Origin: Streptomyces noursei ATCC 11455
GTDB lineage: Bacteria > Actinomycetota > Actinomycetes > Streptomycetales > Streptomycetaceae
Direction of reading: 5' to 3'
Assembly: GCF_001704275.1 (NCBI RefSeq)
Contig: NZ_CP011533.1
Span: forward strand, 9,424,001-9,488,000
Length of the DNA: 64,000 nt
The translations under genes were made by a program, and so were the position numbers. This document shows, in pieces, positions 47,013 through 55,904 of this stretch. How positions within the stretch are numbered: position 1 is the stretch's first letter; every line of letters begins with the position of its first letter. Below the pieces are notes generated by a model. The model saw only the letters and a program-made list of their open reading frames with translations. It was not told the DNA's origin and ran no database searches.

Positions 47013-48042
47013 GTGGCCTCGGCCTGGCCTCGGGCCCGCGAGACGATCATGCTCGCCCGACGCCTCGTCCTGAAGGCCATGCTCGGCTGCAAGCTGGACA
47101 GCGCGCTCGGGGTGACGGCCATGACCCAGCTCGCCCCAGCTCGCCCCAGCCCGATCCTGGACCGGGTGGAGCCCGTCGTCTTCCGCGACCACCTCCGTGA
47201 GGAGGACGAACTCGCCGCCCGGCTCGCCGACTTCGACATCGTCGTCACCCTGCGCGAACGGGTCCCCTTCCCGGCGTCCCTGCGCGACCGCCTGCCCCGA
47301 CTGAAGCTTCTCATCGCCTCCGGCATGCGCAACTCCGTCATCGACCACACCGCCGCCGAACGCAACGGCGTCACGGTGTGCGGCACCAAGAGTTTCTCCC
47401 CCGCCGCTGGAGCTCACCTGGGCCCTGCTGCTGGGCCTTGCCCGCGGCATCGTCGAGGAGAACAACGCACTGTGCTCCGGCGGCCCCTGGCAGTCCACCG
47501 TCGGCGCCGACCTGCACGGCCGTCGACGCGGCCTGCTGGGCCTGGGCAAGATCGGCAGCCGGGTCGCCCAGGTGGGCCTGACCTTCGGGATGCAGGTCAG
47601 CGTCTGGAGCCAGAACCTCACCAAGCAGCGCGCCGACGAATTCGGAGTCGAACTCGCCGCCTCCAAAGAGGAGTTGCTGGAGAGCAGCGACTTCATCTCC
47701 ATCCACCTCAAGCTCAGCGACCGCACCCGCGGCCTGCTCGGCGCGAGCGAACTCGCCCTCCTCAAGCCCACCGCCTACCTGATCAACACCTCCCGCGCAG
47801 CCATCGTCGACCAGGACGCCCTGCTCGCCGCGCTGCACCAAGGCCAGATCGCCGGCGCCGGCCTGGACGTCTTCGACATCGAGGCACTCCCCGCCGACCA
47901 CGCGATGCGCACCGCGCCCCGCCTGCTCGCCACCCCACACCTCGGCTACGTCTCGCAGGCCAACTACGCGACGTACTACAGCCACGCCGTCGAGGGCATC
48001 CAGGCGTTCCTGGCCGGCCAGCCGGTACGCCGCCTCGGCTGA
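47013..48042 (+). pseudogene. D-2-hydroxyacid dehydrogenase, frameshifted
   Basis: N-terminal part (ADFDIVVTLRERVPFPASLR, LIASGMRNSVIDHTAAERNG) ends in VCGTKSF. After a CCCCC run at about 47396-47400 the frame must change to read PLELTWALLLGLARGIVEEN. Then GLLGLGKIGSRVAQVGLTFG is the NAD-binding GxGxxG, followed by LKPTAYLINTSRAAIVDQDA and the His block ATPHLGYVSQANYATYY. One base appears to be missing, so the gene may be a pseudogene or a sequencing error in a homopolymer. NAD-dependent 2-ketoacid reduction if repaired. Confidence 0.8.
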
Positions 48043-48320
48043 CCGAAACCCCTCGCGGCCACCGGCTCCGGTAGCCGCCGGGGACCGGTCACCGGGCCGG
48101 ATCGACCAGCGCCAGGGCAGCGAACCACGCTGTCAGGTACGCGGACGCGCCTGCAACCTGGGAAGCCCAGGTGACTGCTCAACTCAACACCACGCAGGCT
48201 CCCGCAGCCAGCAGCGCCCAGATGGCGTGGCCGGTCCACTTCGCGGTGAGGAGGTCCCGGCGGTCTTCCCCGCCACGACGCAATGCGCTATGCCTGCCTC
48301 ACAGCCTAAGGAGGCCCTTG
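48043..48320. other. upstream region of the methyltransferase-like gene
   Basis: No gene recognised. AAGGAGG at 48308-48314 is a strong ribosome site for GTG 48321. Confidence 0.45.
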
Positions 48321-49223
48321 GTGACCACGGCTCGGAACCATCACGCATCCAGTATGTCCGTGCGGATGACCCGCTTCGACGACATCTACAGTCAGCCGGA
48401 CCCGCGGTCGTACTTCGGCACTCTGGGAGCGTTGGGCTATCAGACACCCCATCATGCTCAGAGCATCTTTCGCCGCCTCCTGCCTCTGGCCGGCTTTCCC
48501 AAAGACCCCGTGCGCCCGGACGGCCGAGACGCCGAGCCACGGGCCACGGTCTTGGACATCTGCTGCTCGTACGGCATCAACGCGGCCTTGCTCAACCACC
48601 ACGTGACGCTTCAGGAGCTGTACGACCGCTACACCTCGCCGCGCATCGTGAACCTGACGACCGCCGAGCTGATCGAGGCGGACCGCAAGTACTACGCGGC
48701 GCGTCGCCGCCCGGACGCCGTGCCCGTCATCGGCCTCGACATCGCCGCGCCGGCCATCGCCTACGCCCGCGCGACCGGCCTGCTCCACGCGGGGTTCGCC
48801 GAGAACCTGGAAACCGCCCCACCCAGCCCGACGCTGTACCGGGCCACCCGCAGCACCCGCCTGATCACCGTGACCGGCGGGGCGAGCTTCCTGTCCGCCC
48901 GCACCTTCCGGCCGCTACTGGAAGGCAGGCAGGAGCCACCGTGGGTGGCCGCCCTCGTACTGCGCACCGGCTCCTACCAGAACATCGCCGACGGCCTGGC
49001 CCGGTTCGGCCTGACCACACAGAAGGACACGTCCCGCACCTACCCGCAAAGGCGATTCACCGACACCGACGAACAGCAGCACGCCATCGCCGCGGTGTCC
49101 GCGGCCGGCGACGACCCTCGCGGAAAAGAGTCCGACGGCCACTTCCACACGGCCTTGCACCTGTCACGGCCCCCCGCCCACACAGCCACTCATCCGCTGC
49201 ACACCCTGCTGCAAGCACCATGA
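48321..49223 (+). CDS. SAM-dependent methyltransferase-like protein
   Basis: 300 residues from GTG 48321 (AAGGAGG six bases upstream). ATVLDICCSYGINAALLNHH resembles motif I of class I methyltransferases (E/DxGxGxG) but with CCSYG in place of the glycine loop. VIGLDIAAPAIAYARATGLL fits motif II with its acidic residue. RLITVTGGASFLSARTFRPL and PPWVAALVLRTGSYQNIADG fit later strands. A similar protein type with degenerate SAM loop occurs in actinobacteria. Substrate unknown. Intact despite decaying neighbours. Confidence 0.6.
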   Translation: MTTARNHHASSMSVRMTRFDDIYSQPDPRSYFGTLGALGYQTPHHAQSIFRRLLPLAGFPKDPVRPDGRDAEPRATVLDICCSYGINAALLNHHVTLQELYDRYTSPRIVNLTTAELIEADRKYYAARRRPDAVPVIGLDIAAPAIAYARATGLLHAGFAENLETAPPSPTLYRATRSTRLITVTGGASFLSARTFRPLLEGRQEPPWVAALVLRTGSYQNIADGLARFGLTTQKDTSRTYPQRRFTDTDEQQHAIAAVSAAGDDPRGKESDGHFHTALHLSRPPAHTATHPLHTLLQAP

Positions 49224-49497
49224 ACCCACTGGCGATCACCGTGGTCCTCCCTGTGGCCACTGTGGGCCGGGCTGGAGCGCCGCGGGGAGGCACGGTGTCG
49301 GCCGGCTGCCTGACGAGTGGTAGGCATGTGCGGCCGATGCGGCCTTCACCCGGTTCACGTTCCCCTCGACGCCGCCAGCCCTACCCCGGCCGCCGAGCAC
49401 CTGCCGGCCCGCAGCTGAACCCGCGGGCCGGCTGCGTGCTGTGCGCTCTTCAACGGTCAGCTACGCCATGCACAAGATCAAGAACCTACGGGACGAA
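49224..49497. other. spacer with 5' edge of a maturase remnant
   Basis: MHKIKNLRDEVLRRSR-like sequence from 49470 may belong to the maturase remnant. Nothing else recognised. Confidence 0.4.
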
Positions 49498-49892
49498 GTG
49501 CTACGTCGCTCTCGTTGGAGGAGGTGCTGCGGTCGGTCAACCCGGTCCTGAAGGGCTGGGCTGCCTACTTCCGCTACGGCGCATCGAAGAGAACGTTCTC
49601 CTACCTCGGCTGGTACGTGTGGTGGAGACTGCTTCTCTGGATCCGCAGCAAACACCCCCACCTGAGCTGGAAACAACTGTGGCGCCGCTACTACGGGGCG
49701 AACCGCATCACCGAGGGCGGGATCGTCCTCTACGACCCGGCGAAGATGAAGGTCCAGCGATACACGTTTCGTGGAGCGCAGATCAGCACGCCGTACAACA
49801 TCGACGAGGTTGACTCTGACGGAGCATGCTTCCGTCGGACGAACCACGACAATGTGGCCTTCGTCGGCCAGGTCAGTGAATACTTCGCCTGA
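49498..49892 (+). pseudogene. group II intron reverse transcriptase/maturase, C-terminal fragment
   Basis: LEEVLRSVNPVLKGWAAYFR, RYGASKRTFSYLGWYVWWRL, WKQLWRRYYGANRITEGGIV and YTFRGAQISTPYNIDEVDSD form the maturase (GIIM/X) domain and tail of a bacterial group II intron protein. The reverse-transcriptase domain is absent. The segment ends VAFVGQVSEYFA. Confidence 0.82.
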
Positions 49893-49999
49893 TCCAGCGG
49901 ATCACGTGGAGAGCCGGATGCTCGGCCAACGGGCACGCCCGGTTCGGCGGGCGGGGACGGGAGAACCGACGCCCGAAAGGGCGCAAGGCGTCCCGTCCC

Positions 50000-50249
50000 T
50001 GACCCAACACGTGGAGCTGGACCGGCACGGCGCCGAACTCCTGTTCCGGGTTCTGATCGCACGCGAGGAGAAGAACAGCGTCGCCATCGCCTCGAACGAA
50101 TCCTGTGGCGGCTGGACGAAGCCTTTCACGGATCCGCGGCTATCGTCGACCGGCTGACGTTCAACGGCACCATCATCGAGACCGGCGCCGACTCCTATCG
50201 CCTGGCCTGCACGCGGGCACGAGTTGAGGAATCCGCGAAGGCCGGCTGA
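50000..50249 (+). pseudogene. IS21-family istB fragment
   Basis: LDRHGAELLFRVLIAREEKN, SVAIASNESCGGWTKPFTDP, then after a small out-of-frame deletion at RL-, VDRLTFNGTIIETGADSYRL. This is the C-terminal part of the IstB ATPase (missing CAAI in PRLCAAIVDRL). Walker motifs are absent. Confidence 0.75.
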
Positions 50250-50269
50250 CCTCTGCCGCTGCATGCCTT

Positions 50270-50305
50270 CGATGGCCAGCCGCCCTGACGGGCGGCTGGC
50301 CATCG
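50270..50305. terminator. 16-bp perfect hairpin
   Basis: CGATGGCCAGCCGCCC, loop TGAC, then the exact complement. No T tract. It could terminate the istB remnant on one side or the small-gene operon on the other. Confidence 0.75.
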
Positions 50306-50373
50306 AACTGCACGGCTATGGATGTCAATGCACGGAAACCGCGGCGGGTTCGCAAGTAAGCGTGTTTCCGGGA

Positions 50374-50772
50374 TTATTGGAGCCAAGGCCAAGACTGCCA
50401 AGGAGCCCAGGGGTGCCTTGCGAGACGGTCCCCTGGCAGATGCGGGGTGATCCCGCCCTTCCCCGGTAGCCCGGCAAAGGGCGGGACATCTATGCGGGCG
50501 GGAGAGCGGCCCGCCCTGGCCTTCGTCGGCGAAGTGCCGTTCACCGACGGAGGGTGTTCGGCCGAGATGGCGCTGATGTACTCAAAGGCTGCCAACTCGA
50601 AGTGGTCGTCGCCGGTGGCGCGTGCGTGGCCGGCACACCACTCTCGGGCTTCACCAGGGGAGGCAGTATCGTCACAGAACTCCCCGCAGATAAGGCACTT
50701 CCCCACGTGCTGCACGCTCCAGTCCGGGTCGATCTGGAGCGCCCATTCCTGCGGCCTCCTACGCCCCGTCAT
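50374..50772 (-). CDS. small zinc-site protein (DUF7848-like)
   Basis: 132 residues from ATG 50772, which overlaps the previous stop (ATGA). EWALQIDPDWSVQHVGKCLI, CGEFCDDTASPGEAREWCAG and HARATGDDHFELAAFEYISA match the layout of Streptomyces DUF7848 proteins (CxxCGE, an acidic AxxW segment, HxxxTGHxxF). The C-terminal 45 residues (from SVNGTSPTK) are unusual and may be read-through into non-homologous sequence. Last gene of a four-gene coupled operon. Function unknown. Confidence 0.6.
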   Translation of the reverse strand: MTGRRRPQEWALQIDPDWSVQHVGKCLICGEFCDDTASPGEAREWCAGHARATGDDHFELAAFEYISAISAEHPPSVNGTSPTKARAGRSPARIDVPPFAGLPGKGGITPHLPGDRLARHPWAPWQSWPWLQ

Positions 50773-51008
50773 GACGTGCTCTCGGGACGCTCCGGAGCCT
50801 TGACGGCCGCCGCCTGCAACGCGTCGATGCACGCAGTCAAACCACGCTGCATCTCGGTGAGTTCTTCCTCGGTCAGCTCATCTACCCACGCCGTACGAGC
50901 CTTCAGTGCATCCCGCACGGCGTCGAGCTGGCGGTACGACTCCCGATACCTGACGTGCCGGTTCCACGCTTCCCCTCCCCGGTCGCGCCACTGCGTCCAG
51001 GATGTCAT
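50769..51008 (-). CDS. 79-residue helical protein of the coupled operon
   Basis: MTSWTQWRDRGGEAWNRHVR to IDALQAAAVKAPERPESTS, mostly helical and charged. ATG overlaps the upstream stop and its own stop overlaps the next ATG. No known domain; may be a structural or regulatory partner of its neighbours. Confidence 0.6.
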   Translation of the reverse strand: MTSWTQWRDRGGEAWNRHVRYRESYRQLDAVRDALKARTAWVDELTEEELTEMQRGLTACIDALQAAAVKAPERPESTS

Positions 51009-51199
51009 CGCGCCGCCTTTCGGTGCGGATGACCACGCATCTCGATGTTGCAGTCGATCACCTTCGACTCGTCCCCGGCAGCACGGGCCGCCGCCCGCTG
51101 CTTCGCCAGAGCGCCGCACACGTCGCACCCGGCCACGGGCTCAGGAAGCGGCAACGGAAACGAGTACCTCAGGTGCACCGACCCACTCAGACTCGGCAT
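51005..51199 (-). CDS. 64-residue zinc-site protein of the coupled operon
   Basis: MPSLSGSVHLRYSFPLPLPE leads to VAGCDVCGALAKQRAAARAA, a CxxC pair, and a His/Lys-rich C-terminus. Start is coupled to the upstream stop (TGATG). Similar short proteins accompany XRE regulators in streptomycetes, by recollection. Confidence 0.6.
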   Translation of the reverse strand: MPSLSGSVHLRYSFPLPLPEPVAGCDVCGALAKQRAAARAAGDESKVIDCNIEMRGHPHRKAAR

Positions 51200-51513
51200 C
51201 AGCACCCCACCTCGACCCCGTGAATCCAACGCGGCCCCGCATCAACGCCGTACGTCGAGAACCACAACGCCCGGCGCCACCCACGCTGCGACCGCCGCTC
51301 CTGGCGCTCCTGAGGCGTCAGGACGTACGGACGGAGGAACGCCACGTCCTCGCCCCGCAGCATCCGCTGTTCGACGGGGACACGGGGGATGGTGAGCGTG
51401 GGGGTGTCGGGGTGCCCGGGGGTGGGCGGTGCGTCGGCCGACCGATGCCGGCCCCGTGCAGGGAGTAACGCCCGCAGCAGCACTTCGAAGATCCACGCGC
51501 TATGTTTGCGCAT
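51199..51513 (-). CDS. 104-residue protein, first gene of the coupled operon
   Basis: ATG 51513 behind GGGAGG. MRKHSAWIFEVLLRALLPAR begins with an amphipathic helix; the middle is Pro-rich, and LRPYVLTPQERQERRSQRGW then FSTYGVDAGPRWIHGVEVGC closes. Recognisable as a protein type commonly found near XRE regulator genes in Streptomyces; function not known. Confidence 0.65.
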   Translation of the reverse strand: MRKHSAWIFEVLLRALLPARGRHRSADAPPTPGHPDTPTLTIPRVPVEQRMLRGEDVAFLRPYVLTPQERQERRSQRGWRRALWFSTYGVDAGPRWIHGVEVGC

Positions 51514-51619
51514 GTCGTCAACCTCCCAGGGGTTGGTGGCCTTGCCCCCGGGCCGTCGCCACGGTCGCGGGGGTCTGCTGTCGGTCAGTCGGGAGTGACC
51601 GTATGGCTCCTGGGAAAAG

Positions 51620-51646
51620 GCAGGGGGCACACTTTGTGCCCCCTGC
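51620..51646 (-). terminator. terminator of the XRE regulator gene
   Basis: Perfect 12-bp stem GCAGGGGGCACA around a 3-base loop, followed on the minus strand by CTTTTCCC, one base past the regulator stop. It separates the regulator from the four-gene operon, which has its own ribosome site and presumably its own promoter. Confidence 0.85.
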
Positions 51647-51647
51647 T

Positions 51648-52898
51648 TCAGACTGCCAACATGCCGATCTTGACGGCGAGTTCGCTCGCTCGACGCCGCT
51701 GAGCCGGGTTCTTGGACTCGGTCTCTTCCAACACGATGCGCTTGGCATGGCCGTTGTAACGGATGGTTTCCGGCGCAGCTTCGTAAGCCTTGTCGAGCGT
51801 GGCTAGCGCAGCTTCGGTTTGCCCATCGAGTTGGTATCCACGCGCTTCTTCAATGCGGTGCCTGGCACGACGGGGGCGCGAAGGGATCGTGGTGGCGTCC
51901 GCAACGACCGCTTGGCGAACGCTCTCGGCGCCCGCATGTAGCTCAACCGCGACGGTGACCGCGTGTGCCCCTATGATGGCTCGCGAGAATGACGTCATGG
52001 GGTGGTAGTAGTCAGCGGGCAACCGTGCAGCCATAGCACGTGCTGTGTCCCAGTATCGCCAGGCGGTTCCCGTTTCACCGCGACGGGCGGCCGTGTATCC
52101 AGCTTCGAATTGGAGCGCCCCGGCGATGGCGAGTACATCGTCACTGGCGTCGGGCAAGAGCGGTTCCAGGTAACGGAGTGTTTCCAGATTCACCGCGTCC
52201 GCCGCGTCGAAGTGAGCGGGACCGCTGTCGCGATGGGCTTGTGTCGTGAGCCAAGCTGCGACGCCGATCGCGTGAGGATCTGTGGATTCTTGTGCAGAGA
52301 CCATCCCACGCTCTACGACACGCCACAACAGTGACGCGTCGGGCTGGTACGCGATGAAGAACTGGCTCAGGCTGTACACCTCGGACAAGGCAGCTTGAGC
52401 CGTGCGCCGCTCGCTCGATGAGTCGGCTTGGAGTACGGCAAGTTGGGCGTCCTGAATGAGATCGGGCAACAGTGCCCCGATAGCGTCACGGTGATTGGGA
52501 GCTGAGTGCCGGGTGCTCCAAGCACGTTCGAGGCGTCGCCGGAGGTGTGCTTGAGTTGGGGCCTCTGCCTGTGTTGCCAACGGAAAGGCGTTGATGGCTG
52601 ACCGCACCAGGGGAAGTCGAGCGTGTCCGGGACCAGTGAACAACTCAATTGCCATCGACTGATCACCAGTGAGGTCCGAGAGGTCACCGACCCTCAGAGC
52701 TTCGGCAATGCGCAAAACCATGGGAAGTTTGGGCATTTGAAGACGCCCCCCCTCAACTTGCTTGACCCAACTCGGTGACTTCCCCAGTAGGCCAGCCATG
52801 ACATCACGGCTCATGCCGCGACGGGTCCGAAGGATCTGCATGCGTTGACCGAAGGCAACCGGCTCAACGGACGGGTCCGAGGTAGTATCTGGAGACAC
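51648..52898 (-). CDS. XRE-family regulator with TPR-like C-terminus
   Basis: 416 residues from GTG 52898. HTH_XRE at about residues 14-70: FGQRMQILRTRRGMSRDVMA, GLLGKSPSWVKQVEGGRLQM. The remaining about 340 residues are helical repeats of TPR type (DAIGVAAWLTTQAHRDSGPA, AGYTAARRGETGTAWRYWDT, YQLDGQTEAALATLDKAYEA). Such proteins often bind peptides or partner proteins through the repeats and control nearby small genes. It lies upstream of, and on the same strand as, the four coupled genes but is separated by a terminator. Confidence 0.82.
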   Translation of the reverse strand: MSPDTTSDPSVEPVAFGQRMQILRTRRGMSRDVMAGLLGKSPSWVKQVEGGRLQMPKLPMVLRIAEALRVGDLSDLTGDQSMAIELFTGPGHARLPLVRSAINAFPLATQAEAPTQAHLRRRLERAWSTRHSAPNHRDAIGALLPDLIQDAQLAVLQADSSSERRTAQAALSEVYSLSQFFIAYQPDASLLWRVVERGMVSAQESTDPHAIGVAAWLTTQAHRDSGPAHFDAADAVNLETLRYLEPLLPDASDDVLAIAGALQFEAGYTAARRGETGTAWRYWDTARAMAARLPADYYHPMTSFSRAIIGAHAVTVAVELHAGAESVRQAVVADATTIPSRPRRARHRIEEARGYQLDGQTEAALATLDKAYEAAPETIRYNGHAKRIVLEETESKNPAQRRRASELAVKIGMLAV

Positions 52899-53728
52899 GG
52901 CCTTACCCCTCTCTGTCCAGCTAGTCACTGCCAGGGTACGGGGTAGGGCCGTTCCTGTTGACTCCTTGCGGTCACCGCTTCCCCACGTCAAGGACGACGA
53001 GCGGTGCAAGGGCCACCCCCACCAGCACCATCGCGGAGGGTGGCCGTCCGCATGCCCCAGCGCGCCAGATTCGTTGATATGCGCAACGATCGGGCAGAAT
53101 CTGGGGACTCTTTCTCCTCTCCTCCTTCGGGAAGGGGAGGAAGCCAACCTGCGTCAGATCGCAGGGGCACCGGAAGAGCGCATGCACGTCGGATCGGCCA
53201 CCCTCTGCTTCAAGCAGGCCATCCGGCGAGCGGGTACCGTTCCGCTGGCGGCCCCGGAGACAGCGCTGGTCAGCCGTGGCTCGAGGGCACGGGGCCAGGG
53301 GCGGGGCCTTGGCCACATACGAAGGCGAAAGCCTGCGCTACGCCGCGAGAGCAGGACCGCCTCCTCTCGACTACGGCCCACAGGGCTCCGGGCCGGGCAG
53401 CGCACTCGGACGCCAAGTGCTGCGGGTCCTGCGTACGGCCGAGGGCCAGATTCGGCGTGAAACGGTCGCCGCGCCCGCGGCAGAGCAGAGTGAAGGTGGT
53501 GCGCCGATCGCGTACGTAGGGACCGTCCGGCGGGTCGGGGCCAGGCCCCAACGCCCCGCCCTGTTGGTCACTCCGCGTGCGCACCCCTCCGGCCCAGCGC
53601 CGCCCGGAGCAATGCTCATGACCTGTGGATCGGCCTCGGGTTGGACGCGAAGGGCGTACCTTCCCGAGTGATCGGCTTCTGGTCATCGAGTAGGCCGGCG
53701 TCGCACCGTCGGCCGGGAAGGCACGCCT
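52899..53728. other. 830-bp region without a supported gene
   Basis: Several open frames exist on both strands, as expected at this G+C content, but none has a family motif, good ribosome site and consistent codon bias together. The promoter of the XRE gene should lie at about 52920-53000. Confidence 0.4.
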
Positions 53729-54100
53729 GTGCTCAGCGTAGTGAACGCCGATGGAACGACCGAGACCGGCTCCCTGATCGACGACATCGTCCCCCAGGGC
53801 GCACCGCTGTACCTGATGCTGGCCTCCAGCAACCGGGACCCGCTGCGGTTCGAGAACTCCGACCACTTCGACCCGGCCCGCAGGGACAACCAGCACTTCG
53901 GCTTCGGCAGCGGCATCCACAACTGCTTCGGCGCGCCACTGGCCCGTATCGAGGCCCAGATCGGGCTCACCGCGCTGCTCGACCACCTGGACGATCCCCG
54001 GCTGGCCGAGGACCCACCCCCGTACCGGCACAGCCCGATCCTGCGCGGGCCGCGACATCTGCCCCTCGTGCGGACGGTGAGTGCCGCTCCGCGAGGCTGA
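53729..54100 (+). pseudogene. cytochrome P450 C-terminal fragment
   Basis: About 120 residues: PQGAPLYLMLASSNRDPLRF, ENSDHFDPARRDNQ, then the heme-binding loop HFGFGSGIHNCFGAPLARIE with the cysteine ligand, and DDPRLAEDPPPYRHSPILRG to the usual end. The N-terminal three quarters, including the I-helix and ExxR, are missing. Confidence 0.85.
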
Positions 54101-54134
54101 GTCCGCGGTAGCAGGGGAGGGCCGCGGGGCGGTG

Positions 54135-54352
54135 CTACGAGCCGGGGCCCGACACCGTGCCGGCCTCCTTGGAACCGGACGTCCCCGCGCCGTCTTTTCC
54201 GGCGGACGGTGTTTCGAGGGCCAGCTTGAGTTCGCCGTCTCTCCTGTCGGCGACGACGGTGTTGCCCGGGTTGAGCGAGCAGTCCGGCAGCATCTTCGAG
54301 AGGCGGTTGTCAAGCTCGTACTGGATGGTCCGGCGTCGCGGGCCCCGGCCCG
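54135..54352 (-). pseudogene. possible C-terminal fragment of an unrecognised protein
   Basis: RRTIQYELDNRLSKMLPDCS and NPGNTVVADRRDGELKLALE, ending in a Gly/Ser-rich tail, reads like a genuine protein tail with low-complexity end. The frame is cut upstream by the hairpin at 54358. No family recognised. Confidence 0.3.
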
Positions 54353-54357
54353 GCAGA

Positions 54358-54390
54358 GCCCAGGCACCCCACGGAGCGGGGTGCCTGGGC
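54358..54390. terminator. 13-bp perfect hairpin
   Basis: GCCCAGGCACCCC, 7-base loop, exact complement. Likely a transcription terminator; direction unclear. Confidence 0.7.
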
Positions 54391-54660
54391 ATCGGGGTCC
54401 GCCACTGCCGCGTCAGCCCGATCACGGCGCCGAAGCCGAGCCGGCAGCTACGTTGTCCACCCAAACGGCCACTCGTTGATGACGGCCATGGCCCGTACTC
54501 GTCGTCCTTTGCCGCCCTTGCCCCCTTTCCCGTGCTGGCTCATGTATCGGCAATGCGCAGACAGGTGTTGGATCGCAGGACGTGTCTCAGAGTCCCCCTC
54601 CGCACCGGAGGTGGACCGTGCGCCGGGCGTCGGCGGCATGCGTTCCCGCTCCGCTCCGTG
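54391..54660. other. 3' flank of the serine protease gene
   Basis: No gene recognised on either strand. Confidence 0.35.
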
Positions 54661-55395
54661 CTACCGCTGGGTGACCGAGCGGATCCAGGCAAGTTGTTGG
54701 GAGACCTCCCCGGCCTCGGCGATCTGCTCGCGGTCGGAGCCGTCGAAGACGCCGAGGAGGGTTTCGGTGCCGTTGGGGGCGATGCTCATCACCGGACCTT
54801 CGGAGTCGCCGCCGGCGGGAATCCCGGACACCTTCTCCATGCAGAAGTCCGAGCCGCCCGGCGCGGTGGAGCCCTCACACCGGGGGTCGTCCGACCGTAC
54901 GACCCGCAGGTCCGACTGCTTTAGCACGGGGGACTGGCAGGTGTTTTCGTCGCCGGTGCAGGTGGCCCCCCACCCGTACTGGCGCACAACCTGGCCGGGG
55001 TGGACGCCGGCCGTGGCCAGGCGCGCCGTGCGCAGTTTGATCGCCGGAACCTTGACGAGCATCATGTCGGCGTGCACGCTTCCCACGCGTTTGCCGGGAA
55101 GCGGGCGGACCGTGGTGCCCTTGCGCGTGTCGAGGTTGCCGACCCTGAACGAGATCCGCTTGTCGGCGATCGGCTGCGCTTGTTCGAAGAAGCAGTGCGA
55201 GGCGCTGATGATCCATTGAGGCGTGACTGCCGTGCCTGTGCACGCCGGTTTGCCGTCGACGAGCATACGCACCGCCCACGGTCCGTAGGTACTCTTCGAC
55301 CCGCCGATGACGGCGCAGGCCGGCGCGGATGACATCAGTGCGCCTGTCACCAGTAGTAAGGCGGCCAGTAGCGGTATGCGAACGCGACGCGTCAT
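54661..55395 (-). CDS. secreted trypsin-like serine protease with altered active-site loop
   Basis: 244 residues from ATG 55395 (GGGAGGAG upstream). Signal peptide IPLLAALLLVTGALMSSAPA. Mature chain probably starts VIGGSKSTYG, a trypsin-like zymogen junction. Triad: His67 (WIISASHCFF), Asp110 (GSVHADMMLVKV), Ser198 (IPAGGDSEGPVMS). The usual GDSGGP is GDSEGP here: Glu199 replaces the first Gly after the Ser. That substitution beside the oxyanion hole may slow catalysis or alter specificity. Cys pairs (ACTGT/SHCF, ATCTGDENTCQS, RCEG/FCME) fit S1 disulfides. Confidence 0.82.
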   Translation of the reverse strand: MTRRVRIPLLAALLLVTGALMSSAPACAVIGGSKSTYGPWAVRMLVDGKPACTGTAVTPQWIISASHCFFEQAQPIADKRISFRVGNLDTRKGTTVRPLPGKRVGSVHADMMLVKVPAIKLRTARLATAGVHPGQVVRQYGWGATCTGDENTCQSPVLKQSDLRVVRSDDPRCEGSTAPGGSDFCMEKVSGIPAGGDSEGPVMSIAPNGTETLLGVFDGSDREQIAEAGEVSQQLAWIRSVTQR

Positions 55396-55904
55396 GGGGA
55401 ATAACTCCTCCCGTCGGGGCATGTATGGGTGGAGATGCCCTGCTGAGGCGAAAAGTTCCGTCATCCACCCACCTCGCATCACTCTGTTCGGCGCCTGCGG
55501 TGACCATCCACCGGGCTGGCACGGACGAGTTTCGGGACTTCGTTGGGCGAAAAACCACTACACATCCGTGACACCACAACCCACCGAGACAAAGCTGCCC
55601 GCCTTCCCTGGGGAGGCGGGCATCCTGTGAAGTCCCGGGCCGGTTCGACCACTTGCTTCGCATCAGTCAGCCTTCAGAGCTGTGGTGCCGACGGACACCT
55701 GTGTGTCAAGCCTGGCGTGGTTTCGAGCGACGCGTCTTTCCCTCGGTCAGGCGAGGATGAGCCTGATCGAGGATGAGCCCGATCGATGACGGACGCGTTG
55801 TGTGGCTGAGGCCCTGACTGGCCAGTCTCAGGTGCCTGGCCCCTCGGTCAGGGGACGGCCGGGGTTCGTCGGACTCGAGCCGCGGGACTTGAGATCCCAC
55901 CACC
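55396..55904. other. intergenic region between protease and methyltransferase genes
   Basis: About 500 bases. Should contain the protease promoter near 55420-55480. No gene, tRNA or strong repeat seen apart from a short GATGAGCCTGATCGAGGATGA duplication-like stretch near 55757-55780. Confidence 0.4.

Noticed and set aside
44633..47389. A 918-codon open frame on the minus strand opposite xylA
   Set aside because: It is the mirror of G+C-rich codons of xylA and its neighbours; no family motif, and the plus-strand gene is certain.
53276..53671. 131-codon plus-strand frame between the regulator and the P450 fragment
   Set aside because: No domain, ribosome site or consistent codon pattern; overlaps equally good frames on both strands.
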